From: Pseudomonas sp. PSE14 | GTDB lineage: Bacteria; Pseudomonadota; Gammaproteobacteria; Pseudomonadales; Pseudomonadaceae | NCBI RefSeq assembly: GCF_029203285.1 | Contig: NZ_CP115669.1 | Location: 5,828,001 to 5,892,000 of the forward strand | Direction: 5' to 3' | Length of the DNA stretch: 64,000 nt | Shown here: one piece after another, positions 42,197-53,321 of the stretch | Numbering within the stretch: position 1 is the stretch's first letter | Layout: every line of letters begins with the position of its first letter | The notes under the pieces: generated by a model | What the model saw: only the letters and a program-made list of their open reading frames with translations | The model's database searches: none | What the model was told of the DNA's origin: nothing | Translations under genes and position numbers: made by a program

Positions 42197-43564
42197 ATGC
42201 AATTCGCCGATCGAAAGGAAGCCGAAGCCTTCCTCGCCGCCCACCCGGACGTGCGCAGCCTCGAACTCTTCATCATCGACTCCAACGGCATCCCGCGCGG
42301 CAAGCTGCTGCACCGTGACGAGCTGCTGGCGATCTACGACAACGGCCGCCCGCTGCCCAGCTCGATCCTCGCGCTGACCGTGCAGGGCGAGGACGTCGAG
42401 GGCACCGGGCTGGTCTGGGAAGTCGCCGACGCCGACTGCTGGACCTACCCGCTGCCCGGCAGCCTGACCCTGCAACCCTGGCGCGCCAGCCCCACCGGCC
42501 AGCTTCAGGTGAGCATGCACCCGGCCCAGGGCCTGCCGGCCACCCCGGCCGACCCGCGCCAGGCACTGAGCCGCGTGGTCGACCGGCTGAAAGCCGACGG
42601 CTTCCACCCTGTGATGGCGGTGGAGCTGGAGTTCTACCTGCTGGACAAGCAGCGCGACGCCAACGGCCGCCCGCAGCCGGCGGTGCAGATGAACGGCATC
42701 CGCCCGGAGGCGCCGCAGGTTTACGGCGTCTACGAGCTGGAACAACTGCAACCGTTCCTCGACGACCTCTACGCCGCCTGCGAAGTGCAGGGCCTTCCCG
42801 TGCGTACGGCGATTTCCGAGTACGCGCCGGGCCAGGTCGAGCTGACCCTGGAGCACCGTTTCGACGTGATGCAGGCCATCGACGAAGGCGTGCGCTACAA
42901 GCGCCTGGTGAAAGGCGTGGCGAACAAGCACGGCCTGCAGGCCTGCTTCATGGCCAAGCCGTTCGGCGACCGCGCAGGCTCCGGCATGCACCTGCACGTC
43001 AGCCTGGCCGATGAGCAGGGCAACAACCTCTATGCCAGCGAAGACATTCACGGCACCCCGCTGCTGCGCCACTCCATCGGCGGCATGATGGCGCGCCTGC
43101 TGGATTCCCTGGCGATCTTCTGCCCCAACGCCAACTCCTTCCGCCGCTTCCAGGCCAACAGCTACGCGCCGCTGGCCAAGAGCTGGGGCGTGAACAACCG
43201 CACCGTGTCCTTCCGCGTGCCCGGCGGCCCGGCCAAGAGCCGGCACATCGAGCACCGCATCTGCGGCGCCGATGCCAACCCCTACCTGGCGGCGGCGGCG
43301 ATCCTCGCGGCGATCCACGAAGGCATCCGCGAGCAGATCGATCCGGGCGCGCCCATCGTCGGCAACGGCTACGAGCAGGCCACCGAGTTCCTGCCCACCG
43401 ACTGGCTCACCGCGCTGCGCGCGCTGGAGTCCTCCACCTGGGCCCGCGAGGCGCTGGGCGAGGAATTCCTCAAGGTGTTCCTGGCGATCAAGTGGGAGGA
43501 ATACCGCCAGTTCATGGGCGAGGTCGGCGAGCAGGACTGGCGCTGGTACCTGCATCACGCCTGA
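42197..43564 (+). CDS. Glutamine synthetase-like protein (gamma-glutamylpolyamine synthetase type)
   Basis: A 455-residue member of the glutamine synthetase superfamily, GlnA-like type near PuuA/PauA. Such enzymes attach glutamate to amines with ATP. Seen: the N-terminal beta-grasp, the metal and glutamate ligands in M-A-V-E-L-E-F-Y-L-L and E-Y-A-P-G-Q-V-E-L, ATP-binding K-P-F-G-D-R-A-G-S-G-M-H-L-H and the C-terminal R-H-I-E-H-R-I-C-G-A-D-A-N-P-Y-L. The adenylylation Tyr loop of true GlnA is not present. Pairing with a class III aminotransferase and an SDR points to catabolism of an amine. The ATG at 42197 has GAGGA upstream. Confidence 0.92.
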   Translation: MQFADRKEAEAFLAAHPDVRSLELFIIDSNGIPRGKLLHRDELLAIYDNGRPLPSSILALTVQGEDVEGTGLVWEVADADCWTYPLPGSLTLQPWRASPTGQLQVSMHPAQGLPATPADPRQALSRVVDRLKADGFHPVMAVELEFYLLDKQRDANGRPQPAVQMNGIRPEAPQVYGVYELEQLQPFLDDLYAACEVQGLPVRTAISEYAPGQVELTLEHRFDVMQAIDEGVRYKRLVKGVANKHGLQACFMAKPFGDRAGSGMHLHVSLADEQGNNLYASEDIHGTPLLRHSIGGMMARLLDSLAIFCPNANSFRRFQANSYAPLAKSWGVNNRTVSFRVPGGPAKSRHIEHRICGADANPYLAAAAILAAIHEGIREQIDPGAPIVGNGYEQATEFLPTDWLTALRALESSTWAREALGEEFLKVFLAIKWEEYRQFMGEVGEQDWRWYLHHA

Positions 43565-43602
43565 TCGGCGGGCTGAACCGGTCACTCCGTGCCAGGGCTT
43601 CC

Positions 43603-43717
43603 CCCTCACCCCAGCCCTCTCCCTCAGGGAGAGGGAGCCGTCCGTGCCGGCTGACGATACCGTTTCGTCCTGCACCGATCGGTCCCCTCTCCCCCTGGGA
43701 GAGGGTTAGGGTGAGGG
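43603..43717. repeat. 115-bp composite repeat, copy A
   Basis: Starts CCCTCACCCCAGCCCTCTCC and ends GGGAGAGGGTTAGGGTGAGGG, so the two ends are inverted repeats. A central segment (GTGCCGGCTGAC) is shared with copy B at 57348-57462, which has the same length. It lies in the 396-base gap between the GS-like and SDR genes. The rest of that gap (43718-43868) shows no ORF. Confidence 0.85.
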
Positions 43718-43868
43718 GCTCTTGCAAGCGCTGACCGGGCACAAATCCACCAGACGAATCGCTCAAGGCGGGCCGTACTTTTCGCGTACCCGCTGACACA
43801 CGACAGCCTTACGAAAAATTTACCCTGTCAGACTGAAGAATCTGGTCTTTTCTTGGTCTGTAATTGCA

Positions 43869-43888
43869 CGGGACGCAGGTGCGTCCCG
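43869..43888. other. Perfect hairpin in the SDR leader
   Basis: CGGGACGC-AGGT-GCGTCCCG, an 8-bp stem with a 4-base loop, about 73 bases before the SDR start. It has no U-tract. It may be an operator or a 5' UTR element. Confidence 0.5.
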
Positions 43889-43960
43889 TCGTCGAAACGG
43901 CGCCCGCCGGTACTGCCTGCCGGCCGCCGTCCTCTCTCAGGCAGGGAGAACCCGTAGACA

Positions 43961-44719
43961 ATGAGCACTCCTGTCGTACTGATCACCGGCGCTGCCGGTG
44001 GCCTCGGAAAAGCCATCGCCAAACGTTTCGCCCAAAGCCACTGGCGCATCGCCGCCACCGACGTGGACAAGGCTGGCCTGCACGCGCTGAACGCCCAGGT
44101 ACCGCTGGACGCCACCGCTGTGGGCGACCTTCGACGAGCCGACAACTGCCACAGCCTGGTCTCCGACATCCTCGCCCGCACCGGTCGCCTCGACGCCCTG
44201 GTGAACGCCGCCGGCGTGTGGCGCGAAGGTCCGGTGGAAGACTTCAATGAGGATGACTTCGACCTGGTGCTGGGGGTCAACCTCAAGGCCGCCTTCTACA
44301 TGTGCCAGGCCGCGACGCCTTACCTGAAGGAAAACCACGGCTGCATCGTCAACATCTCCAGCGACTCCGGCCGCCAGGCCTATCGCGGCTCCGCGGCCTA
44401 CTGCGCGAGCAAGGCGGCGCTGACCATGCTCACCCGCACCCTGGCCCTGGAGCTGGCCGAGTCGGGCGTGCGGGTCAACGCCATCTCCCCGGCCGACATC
44501 GCCACGCCCATGCTCGACTACCAGGCCGAGCGCTACGGGCAGGGCAACCCGGACGCCTACAAGCGCGCGCTGCTGAAGGATTATCCACAGGGCAAGGTGG
44601 CGCGCTTCATCCGTCCCGAAGAAGTCGCCGAACTGGTCTGGTACCTGTGCAAACCGGAATCCGAAGCCATCACCGGCGCGGACCTGGCGATCGACTTCGG
44701 TCTCTCGGCCGGACGCTGA
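43961..44719 (+). CDS. Short-chain dehydrogenase/reductase (SDR)
   Basis: A 252-residue classical SDR. The cofactor motif is T-G-A-A-G-G-L-G (about 9-16), the N-A-A-G motif is at about 84-87 and the catalytic Y-C-A-S-K at about 147-151. A Ser precedes in I-S-S-D-S-G. The acidic residue after the second strand (A-A-T-D-V) favours NAD(H). The substrate is not known; the position follows the aminotransferase-GS pair, which may share the pathway. GGGAG is 11 bases upstream of the ATG. Confidence 0.93.
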   Translation: MSTPVVLITGAAGGLGKAIAKRFAQSHWRIAATDVDKAGLHALNAQVPLDATAVGDLRRADNCHSLVSDILARTGRLDALVNAAGVWREGPVEDFNEDDFDLVLGVNLKAAFYMCQAATPYLKENHGCIVNISSDSGRQAYRGSAAYCASKAALTMLTRTLALELAESGVRVNAISPADIATPMLDYQAERYGQGNPDAYKRALLKDYPQGKVARFIRPEEVAELVWYLCKPESEAITGADLAIDFGLSAGR

Positions 44720-44732
44720 TCCGGCACCACCG

Positions 44733-44760
44733 AACGGGCGGCCAATGGCCGCCCGTTTTG
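44733..44760 (+). terminator. Rho-independent terminator of the SDR gene
   Basis: ACGGGCGGCC-AAT-GGCCGCCCGTTTTG: a 9-10 bp GC-rich stem and a short T-run, 14 bases after the stop. Confidence 0.88.
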
Positions 44761-44878
44761 CATCCGTCGGCGGGCATTGGCGCCCATGGCCAATGAGCGG
44801 TATAGAAAAAACTGTGTCGTCAGCCCCGCCCCGGTGCGTCCAGAGTGGGTCCCTTTTCCATTCGCCACAGAGAACAGC

Positions 44879-45358
44879 ATGGAACCCGGCAACCACCAGC
44901 TCAGCATGACCGTCCTGATGACCCCCGACATGGCCAACTTCTCCGGCAATGTCCACGGCGGCACCCTGCTCAAGTACCTCGACGAAGTCGCCTACGCCTG
45001 CGCCAGCCGCTATGCCGGCCACTATGTCGTCACCCTGTCGGTGGACCAGGTGATCTTCCGCGAGCCGATCCACGTCGGCGAACTGGTCACCTTCCTCGCC
45101 TCGGTGAACTACACCGGCCGCACCTCCATGGAGATCGGCGTGAAAGTGGTCACCGAGAACATCCGCGAAAAGTCCGTGCGCCACACCAACAGCTGCTTCT
45201 TCACCATGGTGGCGCTGGACGACGAGCGCAAGCCCACGGTGGTTCCGCAACTGGAGCCGCAGACCAAGGACGAGAAGCGCCGCTTCGCCCAGGCCCAGCA
45301 GCGCCGCCAGCTGCGTCAGGAGCTGGAACAGCGCTACAAGGCAATTCGCGACGAATGA
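44879..45358 (+). CDS. Acyl-CoA thioesterase, hotdog (YciA/BACH-like)
   Basis: A 159-residue single-hotdog thioesterase. The family core is N-F-S-G-N-V-H-G-G-T-L-L-K-Y-L-D-E-V-A-Y-A-C-A (about 20-42), with the active-site Asp/Asn and the long helix. The C-terminal 30 residues are charged and helical (F-A-Q-A-Q-Q-R-R-Q-L-R-Q-E-L-E-Q), typical for this subgroup. It hydrolyses acyl-CoA; chain length is unknown. The ATG at 44879 was chosen because conservation starts there. Confidence 0.92.
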   Translation: MEPGNHQLSMTVLMTPDMANFSGNVHGGTLLKYLDEVAYACASRYAGHYVVTLSVDQVIFREPIHVGELVTFLASVNYTGRTSMEIGVKVVTENIREKSVRHTNSCFFTMVALDDERKPTVVPQLEPQTKDEKRRFAQAQQRRQLRQELEQRYKAIRDE

Positions 45359-45563
45359 CAGACGATCGCGACATTTCTTGATAAGAATTGCCTGTGTCGC
45401 GAAAAATTTCTGCCGCGTCAACAGGTTACTCTTGCGTGAAAGCAATGTAGGAATTCATTTCAGCGCCTAGAGTTTTCGTACGCGGGTTTGCCCCCGTGAT
45501 CCACCTTCGAGCAACCCGGGCCCGCCGGCTCCGGTTGCTCCCTGCGTGCCCGGAGCCCAGACC

Positions 45564-47267
45564 ATGCATCACACGCCCCTGCTTACCACCCTCGCCGTCG
45601 GCTTCGTGCTGGCCTTCGTCCTCGGCGCCCTGGCCAACCGCCTGCGCATCTCGCCGCTGGTGGGCTACCTGGTCGCCGGCGTACTCGCCGGCCCCTTCAC
45701 CCCCGGTTACGTCGCCGACCAGGCGCTGTCCGGCGAGATCGCCGAACTGGGCGTGATCCTGCTGATGTTCGGCGTCGGCCTGCACTTCTCGCTGAAGGAT
45801 CTGCTGTCAGTCAAAGCCATCGCCATCCCCGGCGCGGTGGTGCAGATCGGCGTCGCCACTCTGCTGGGCATGGGTTTGGCCTGGATGATGGACTGGCAGT
45901 TCGGCGCCGGCCTGGTGTTCGGCCTGGCGCTGTCGGTAGCCAGTACCGTGGTCCTGCTGCGCGCCCTGGAACAGCGCCAGCTGATCGACACCAAGCGCGG
46001 CCGCATCGCCATCGGCTGGCTGATCGTCGAGGACCTGGCGATGGTCCTCACCCTGGTGCTGCTGCCAGCGCTGGCCGGCTCCCTGGGCGGCACCGCCGAC
46101 GGCAATGAAGGCGGCGTGCTGCTGCCGATCCTACTGACCCTGGGCAAGGTCGCCGCCTTCGTCGCGGTGATGATCCTCGGCGGCCGCCGCATCGTGCCCT
46201 GGGCTCTGGAGCGCGTAGCCAAGACCGGCTCGCGCGAGCTGTTCACCCTGGCCGTGCTGGCCATTGCCCTGGGCATCGCCTACGGCTCGGCGGTGGTGTT
46301 CGGCGTGTCTTTCGCCCTCGGCGCCTTCTTCGCCGGGATGATCCTCAACGAGTCCGAGCTCAGCCACGAGGCGGCGGAAAACTCGCTGCCGCTGCGCGAT
46401 GCCTTCGCCGTGCTGTTCTTCGTCTCGGTGGGCATGCTGTTCAACCCGGCCATCCTGGTCCAGGAGCCGCTACCGGTGCTGGCCACCTTCCTGGTCATCG
46501 TGTTCGGCAAGTCCGTGGCGGCGTACATCATCGTGCGGCTGTTCGGCCATCCCAACAGCACCGCGCTGACCATCGCCGCGAGCCTGGCGCAGATCGGCGA
46601 GTTCTCCTTCATCCTGGTCGGCCTGGGCGTCAGCCTGAACCTGCTGCCCGAAGCCGGCCGCGACCTGGTACTGGCCGGGGCGATCCTGTCGATCCTGGTC
46701 AACCCGCTGCTGTTCATCGCCATCGACCGCCTGCAGGCGCGCCAGGCGCAGAAGGCCGAGAGCGAGCCGGGCGTGGTGCAGGTGGAAGCCCCCGACCTGC
46801 CGCCGCCGGTGCTGGAGCATGATCACGCGATCCTCATCGGCCACGGCCGGGTGGGTGCGCTGGTCAGCGAGCGCCTGCGCCAGGACAAGGTGCCGGTGGT
46901 AGTGATCGAGGACAAGCGCGAGAAAGCCGCCGAACTGCGCGAGCACGGCCTCTGCGTGGTGGTCGGCAACGCTGCCCACCCCGAGGTACTGGCCCAGGCC
47001 AACATCGCCTCGGCACGCTGGCTGCTGATCGCCATTCCCAACGGTTTCGAGGCCGGGACCATCGCCAGCCACGCGCGGGCGATCAACCCGAACCTGGACA
47101 TCATCGCCCGCGCCCACTTCGACACCGAGGTGGACTACCTGGAACAGAACGGCGCCAACCTGGTGATCATGGGCGAACGCGAAATCGCCCGTGGGATGGT
47201 CGAGCGGGTGGAGCGGCAGGGCGCCGGGGAAGCCGTCAGCGACGATCCGCTGCCGCAGTCGGCCTGA
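45564..47267 (+). CDS. YbaL/KefB-type cation:proton antiporter with RCK (TrkA-N) domain
   Basis: A 567-residue antiporter. About 12 membrane helices (residues 5-390) include L-V-G-Y-L-V-A-G-V-L-A-G-P, I-V-E-D-L-A-M-V with the ion-path Asp, and S-L-A-Q-I-G-E-F-S-F-I. A cytosolic TrkA-N/RCK domain follows from about residue 420, with the nucleotide motif G-H-G-R-V-G. The layout is that of YbaL and glutathione-gated KefB/C. I recall PA5518 at this spot. GGAG is 9 bases before the ATG at 45564. Confidence 0.94.
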   Translation: MHHTPLLTTLAVGFVLAFVLGALANRLRISPLVGYLVAGVLAGPFTPGYVADQALSGEIAELGVILLMFGVGLHFSLKDLLSVKAIAIPGAVVQIGVATLLGMGLAWMMDWQFGAGLVFGLALSVASTVVLLRALEQRQLIDTKRGRIAIGWLIVEDLAMVLTLVLLPALAGSLGGTADGNEGGVLLPILLTLGKVAAFVAVMILGGRRIVPWALERVAKTGSRELFTLAVLAIALGIAYGSAVVFGVSFALGAFFAGMILNESELSHEAAENSLPLRDAFAVLFFVSVGMLFNPAILVQEPLPVLATFLVIVFGKSVAAYIIVRLFGHPNSTALTIAASLAQIGEFSFILVGLGVSLNLLPEAGRDLVLAGAILSILVNPLLFIAIDRLQARQAQKAESEPGVVQVEAPDLPPPVLEHDHAILIGHGRVGALVSERLRQDKVPVVVIEDKREKAAELREHGLCVVVGNAAHPEVLAQANIASARWLLIAIPNGFEAGTIASHARAINPNLDIIARAHFDTEVDYLEQNGANLVIMGEREIARGMVERVERQGAGEAVSDDPLPQSA

Positions 47268-47316
47268 GGCGCAACGTTCTGGATAGATGCCCAGGCCAGT
47301 AATCGCGCCTGGGCGG

Positions 47317-47401
47317 GTTCGCGAGCAAGCTCGCTCCTACAGGTCAGGTCTGAGCTGCTTTTCGTAGGACCGAGGGGGACGCCCAGTCCTTGCTCGCGAA
47401 C
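47317..47401. repeat. REP pair in reversed order, with insertion variant
   Basis: A standard inverted unit (47317-47340) comes first; the second unit (47364-47401) has the 14-base GC-rich insert also seen near 14791. Both lie between converging antiporter and pdxY genes. Confidence 0.9.
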
Positions 47402-47435
47402 AGCCGTGGCACGATCCGCCACGGCCATCACGAAA

Positions 47436-48305
47436 TCACCCCAGCCTCACCGCCTCGAACTTCACCCGCGGATGCGCGATACGGTCCTGCGCCCTTACCA
47501 GCTCCAGCTCATAGCTGCCGCAGGCCTGGGTCTCCAGCAACACCTCATGCACGGCGGCGGCACAGAATTCGAAGGCGTTGCGCAGGTCGTCGCCCAGCAG
47601 CAGGCGGGCGAGGAACAGCCCGGACGTGAGGTCGCCCACGCCCACCGGCTGGCGCGGGAAGGCCAGCAGCGGGCGGCGCAGGTGCCAGGTCTCGCCCTGC
47701 GTCACCAGCAGCATCTCGAAGGCATCCGCCGGCTTGCCCGGGTAGTTCAGGTGCTTCACCAGGATCGCCTTCGGGCCGCGTTCCAGCAGGCCGCGCGCCA
47801 TCGCCGCGCAATCCTCCAGGGAGGCCGGCTGGCGGTCGCAGAAGCTGTCCAGCTCCAACTGGTTCGGGCACAGGTAATCGGCTACGGCGGCGGCTTCGTC
47901 GAGCAGGAATTCACCCACTTCCGGCGCGACGATGCAGCCCTTCTCCGGATGGCCCATCACCGGGTCGCACAGGTACACCGCGCGCGGATTCACTTCGCGG
48001 ATGCGGCGCACCACTTCGAGGATCGAACGCCCCTGCTCTGCGCTGCCCAGGTAACCCGAGAGCACCGCGTCACAGTTGCCCAGCTCGCCGATGGCGGCAA
48101 TGCCGTCGACCAGCGCGGGAATCTGCTCCGGCGGCAGCACCTGGCCGGTCCAGTGGCCATACTGAGTATGGTTGGAGAACTGCACGGTATTCAGCGGCCA
48201 GACGTTGACCCCGACGCGGCGCATGGGGAACTCGGCGGCGCTATTGCCGGCATGGCCGAAGACGACGTGGGACTGGATGGCGAGAACGTGGGGAGTGCGC
48301 GACAT
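47436..48305 (-). CDS. pdxY: Pyridoxal kinase PdxY
   Basis: A 289-residue ribokinase-like kinase that phosphorylates pyridoxal in B6 salvage. The N-terminus [15 protein letters not shown] carries the substrate site; D-P-V-M-G near 117 and the C-terminal [10 protein letters not shown] contain the ATP/anion hole and the catalytic Asp. The length fits PdxY. It is alone on the minus strand. Confidence 0.96.
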   Translation of the reverse strand: MSRTPHVLAIQSHVVFGHAGNSAAEFPMRRVGVNVWPLNTVQFSNHTQYGHWTGQVLPPEQIPALVDGIAAIGELGNCDAVLSGYLGSAEQGRSILEVVRRIREVNPRAVYLCDPVMGHPEKGCIVAPEVGEFLLDEAAAVADYLCPNQLELDSFCDRQPASLEDCAAMARGLLERGPKAILVKHLNYPGKPADAFEMLLVTQGETWHLRRPLLAFPRQPVGVGDLTSGLFLARLLLGDDLRNAFEFCAAAVHEVLLETQACGSYELELVRAQDRIAHPRVKFEAVRLG

Positions 48306-48425
48306 AACGGTGTCCTGCTACGGAATGGGGCAGTATGGGGCGCAATTCACAGGCTGTGAACATCCGCCCCTCGCCGCCCGGCGGCGGAGTGAGTAAGCTG
48401 TTGCGCCGACCCCGAGGAAGTTGAA

Positions 48426-48896
48426 GTGGACCTGGGCAATCTTTTCGTCTTCATGCTGGTTGTAGCGGCTGCCGCCTGGTGGTGGCGCGCCCACGGCATC
48501 CGCGAGCGTGCGCTGGTCCTGGCCAAGCAGCACTGCGCGCGCGAGGGCGTGGAACTGCTCGACGAAGCCATGGCCCTGCAACGCATCCGCTTCCGCCGCG
48601 ACGGCCGCAACCACCTGCGCCTGGCCCGCGAATACGGCTTCGAGTTCACCGCCACCGGGCAGGAACGTTACGCCGGCACCATCCGCATGTTCGGCCATTA
48701 CCTGGGCCGCATCGAGCTGGCGCCCTTCCGCATGGAGCCACGCGCCAGCGTTGCGCCGGTCGCCACCTTCAACCCCGCGGACGACGAGATCGTCGACGCG
48801 GTGTTCGACGACACCCCGCCATCACGCCCCAAGGCCGAGGTGGTGCGCCTGGATGAATGGCGCCGGGCACACCAGGACAAGAAAGTCGGCGACTAG
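48426..48896 (+). CDS. DUF3301 family membrane-anchored protein
   Basis: A 156-residue protein with one N-terminal helix (LGNLFVFMLVVAAAAWWW) and a soluble DUF3301 domain: A-K-Q-H-C-A-R-E-G-V-E-L-L-D-E-A-M-A-L and F-E-F-T-A-T-G-Q-E-R-Y-A-G, then a proline-containing tail. Function unknown. It starts at GTG (48426) with GAGGAAG upstream. Its stop overlaps the convergent DUF7079 gene by 4 bases. Confidence 0.87.
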   Translation: MDLGNLFVFMLVVAAAAWWWRAHGIRERALVLAKQHCAREGVELLDEAMALQRIRFRRDGRNHLRLAREYGFEFTATGQERYAGTIRMFGHYLGRIELAPFRMEPRASVAPVATFNPADDEIVDAVFDDTPPSRPKAEVVRLDEWRRAHQDKKVGD

Positions 48897-49246
48897 AGCT
48901 TCGCGCGGATCTTGCGCCAGTCCTTTTCCACCGCTGCCGTCATCGCCTTCCGCAACAACCAGCAACGCCCACGGTGCCAGGGCGAATGCCGACGCTTCTG
49001 GTTGCGCCGACAGGCCTCGAACAGCCAGTCCGGATCGAAACCATCCCACACGCCCGCCGTCGCCCAGGTGTTGGTCCAGACCACCGGTGCCACTTCCAGG
49101 CGGTAGATCGCCTCCAGCTCCGCCACGGAAAAGCCGCTGATCGCCAGGGTCTTCGCGATGGCGGCGCGGCCGGACTTATCCAGCTCGGTGTCCAGCCACA
49201 GCTCGGACAGCGCCAGCCAGACGGACTCGCGGGCCGGGTCGTTCAT
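48893..49246 (-). CDS. DUF7079-type small conserved protein
   Basis: A 117-residue cytosolic helical protein. The pattern W-L-A-L-S-E-L-W-L-D-T-E and V-A-P-V-V-W-T-N-T-W-A-T-A-G-V-W-D-G-F-D matches a small conserved family present in many pseudomonads (DUF7079, from memory). Its ATG overlaps the stop of the upstream hydrolase gene as ATGA (49243-49246), so the two are translationally coupled. Confidence 0.8.
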   Translation of the reverse strand: MNDPARESVWLALSELWLDTELDKSGRAAIAKTLAISGFSVAELEAIYRLEVAPVVWTNTWATAGVWDGFDPDWLFEACRRNQKRRHSPWHRGRCWLLRKAMTAAVEKDWRKIRAKL

Positions 49247-50121
49247 TCATGGCCCAGCAGGAAGCGCGAAACACGCTCCGCGCTGTCCTCGGGATACTCC
49301 TGCATGAAGCAGTGCCCGCCGTCGACGCATTGCCCACTGACCGCCGGGTTGCTCGCGCACCAGCGCGCCACCGCCTTGGGCACGAAGGGGTAGGTGTGCT
49401 CGCCGAACAGCACCTGGGTCGGCGTCACCACCTTGTTCAGCGAAGGCCACAGGCGCTTGGGGAAGGAGCTGAAGATTTCCGCCTCGCGGCTGGGCCGGCA
49501 TTTCAGCTCGACGCCGCCCTCCACCGTCTTCATCGCGTGCTCGACGTAGGCCCAAAGCGCCGCGTCGGTCCAGCCCTTGAAGATGCCCCGTCCATGCAGT
49601 CCGGCGTAGGCGGCCTCGCGGTCCGGCCAGCGGCTGCGCCGTGCGCGCGCCTTCTGCACCATGGTGCGGCGCTGGTGCAGGCCGAGCACCTCGGAGAGCG
49701 CCATCACGCCGATCATCGCCGGGGTGAACAGCACCGGATCGAGCAGCACGGCGCGGCGGAACAGCTGCGGATGACGCCCGAGGATCAGGCTGGTCAGCAC
49801 GCCACCAAAGCTGTGCCCGCAGGCATACGTCGGTACGTCGCCGAAGACTCCGCGTCCGGCCTCGAAGGCTTCCACCGCCATCTCGGCGTTGCGGTTCCAG
49901 CCATGGAAGCGCCCGCCATGGTCGCTGTCGCCGTGGCCCTGGACATCGCACAGCCAGAGGTCGAAATCCTTCGCCAGCAGTTTCAGCATTGGCTCATAGG
50001 CGCGGGTGCAGAAGCCGTTACCATGAATGAAGTGCAACAGCGGCTTGCCGCTGGGCTCGCTGCGCCAGCCGCGCAGGGTGAAACCGGCGGACCCTTCGTG
50101 GGTCCAGGACAACAACTGCAT
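49243..50121 (-). CDS. Alpha/beta-fold hydrolase
   Basis: A 292-residue alpha/beta hydrolase. The oxyanion-hole motif is I-H-G-N-G-F (about 32-37), the nucleophile elbow G-H-S-F-G-G has Ser near 103, the Asp is probably in the H-T-Y-P-F / V-L-F-G-E segment and the His in D-G-G-H-C-F near 268. The substrate is unknown; lactonase, esterase or haloalkane-type activities are all possible. It is the first gene of a two-gene unit. Confidence 0.92.
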   Translation of the reverse strand: MQLLSWTHEGSAGFTLRGWRSEPSGKPLLHFIHGNGFCTRAYEPMLKLLAKDFDLWLCDVQGHGDSDHGGRFHGWNRNAEMAVEAFEAGRGVFGDVPTYACGHSFGGVLTSLILGRHPQLFRRAVLLDPVLFTPAMIGVMALSEVLGLHQRRTMVQKARARRSRWPDREAAYAGLHGRGIFKGWTDAALWAYVEHAMKTVEGGVELKCRPSREAEIFSSFPKRLWPSLNKVVTPTQVLFGEHTYPFVPKAVARWCASNPAVSGQCVDGGHCFMQEYPEDSAERVSRFLLGHE

Positions 50122-50226
50122 GGATGCGTCTCCGTCAGGACGCCCGCAGTGTAACGAGGCGGCCGGGCGCCGAACCAGTGCAACAACATGCTATCGTCGC
50201 CGTCCTATGCTCGACTTGCTTCGAAA

Positions 50227-51986
<1,760 letters not shown>

Positions 51987-51990
<4 letters not shown>

Positions 51991-53321
51991 GCCAGACCAT
52001 TCTCTTCGTCGACGACGAAGCCGCCATCCGCGAAGCCGTGCAGCAGTGGCTGCAACTCTCCGGCTTCGACGTGCGCCTGTGCAGCAGCGCCGACGAGTGC
52101 CTGAAGAGCGTGGCGCGCGAGCTGCCCGACGTGATCATCAGCGATGTGCGCATGCCCGGCACCGACGGCCTGGCCCTGCTCGAACGCCTGCAACAGCTCG
52201 ACCGCGACCTGCCGGTGATCATGGTCACCGGCCACGGCGACGTGCCCATGGCGGTGCAAGCCATGCGCCAGGGCGCCTACGACTTCATCGAGAAGCCCTT
52301 CACCCCCGAACGCCTGCTCGACAGCCTGCGCCGCGCCCTGGAGAAACGCCGGCTGGTGCAGGAGAACCGCCAGCTGCGCGAACAGGCGGCGCTCAAGGAC
52401 CAGATCGAATCGCGCCTGCTGGGCGTGTCGCGGCCGATGGAAACCCTGCGCCGGCAGATCATGGCGCTGGCCGGCACGCCGGTGAATGTGCTGATCCGTG
52501 GCGAGACCGGCAGCGGCAAGGAACTGGTCGCGCGCTGCCTGCACGAATTCGGCCCGCGCGCCGGCAAACCCTTCGTCGCGCTGAACTGCGCGGCGATCCC
52601 CGAGCAGTTGTTCGAGACCGAACTGTTCGGCCATGAAAGCGGCGCCTTCACCGGCGCTCAGGGCAAGCGCATCGGCAAGCTGGAACACGCCAACGGCGGC
52701 AGCCTGTTCCTCGACGAGATCGAAAGCATGCCGCTGGCCCAGCAGGTCAAGCTGCTGCGCGTGCTGCAGGAACAGCAGCTGGAGCGCCTGGGCTCGAACC
52801 AGAGCATCAAGGTCGATTTGCGGGTGATCGCCGCGACCAAGCCTGACCTGCTGGAAGAAGCCCGCGCCGGACGCTTCCGCGAAGACCTGGTGTACCGCCT
52901 GAACGTCGCCGAACTGCGCCTGCCGCCACTGCGCGAGCGCCGCGAGGACATCCCGCTGCTGTTCGAGCACTACGCCGGGCTGGCCAGCGAGAAGTTCGCC
53001 CGCGAAGCCGTGCCGCTCTCCGCCACCGAGCTGGCCCGCCTGCTCGCCCACGACTGGCCGGGCAACGTGCGTGAACTGGCCAATGCCGCCGAGCGTCACG
53101 TGCTCGGCCTGGACCGCGACGAGGCGCCCGTCGAGCCGGCCGGCAACGGCCTGTTCGAACGCATGGAAGCCTACGAGGCGCAGTGCATCCGCCAGGCGCT
53201 GGCCCAGTGCAAGGGTGATATCAAGGCGGTGATGGAGCTGCTCGGCCTGCCGCGCCGCACCCTCAACGAGAAGATGCAGCGCCACGGGCTGAGCCGCGGG
53301 GATTACCTGGGCGAGGACTGA
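51987..53321 (+). CDS. mifR: Sigma-54-dependent response regulator, DctD/MifR-like
   Basis: A 444-residue NtrC-family activator. The receiver domain has the phospho-acceptor D53 (I-S-D-V-R-M-P). The AAA+ domain has Walker A G-E-T-G-S-G-K-E (172-179) and the sigma-54 contact G-A-F-T-G-A (219-224); the C-terminal Fis-type HTH is in the last 45 residues. The start overlaps the kinase stop as ATGA, so the pair is translationally coupled. The target transporter genes are not in this window. Confidence 0.92.

Noticed and set aside
47436-48305. pdxY-type kinase as a hydroxymethylpyrimidine kinase (ThiD)
   Set aside because: The N-terminal and C-terminal motifs and the length fit PdxY, and no thiamine genes are adjacent.
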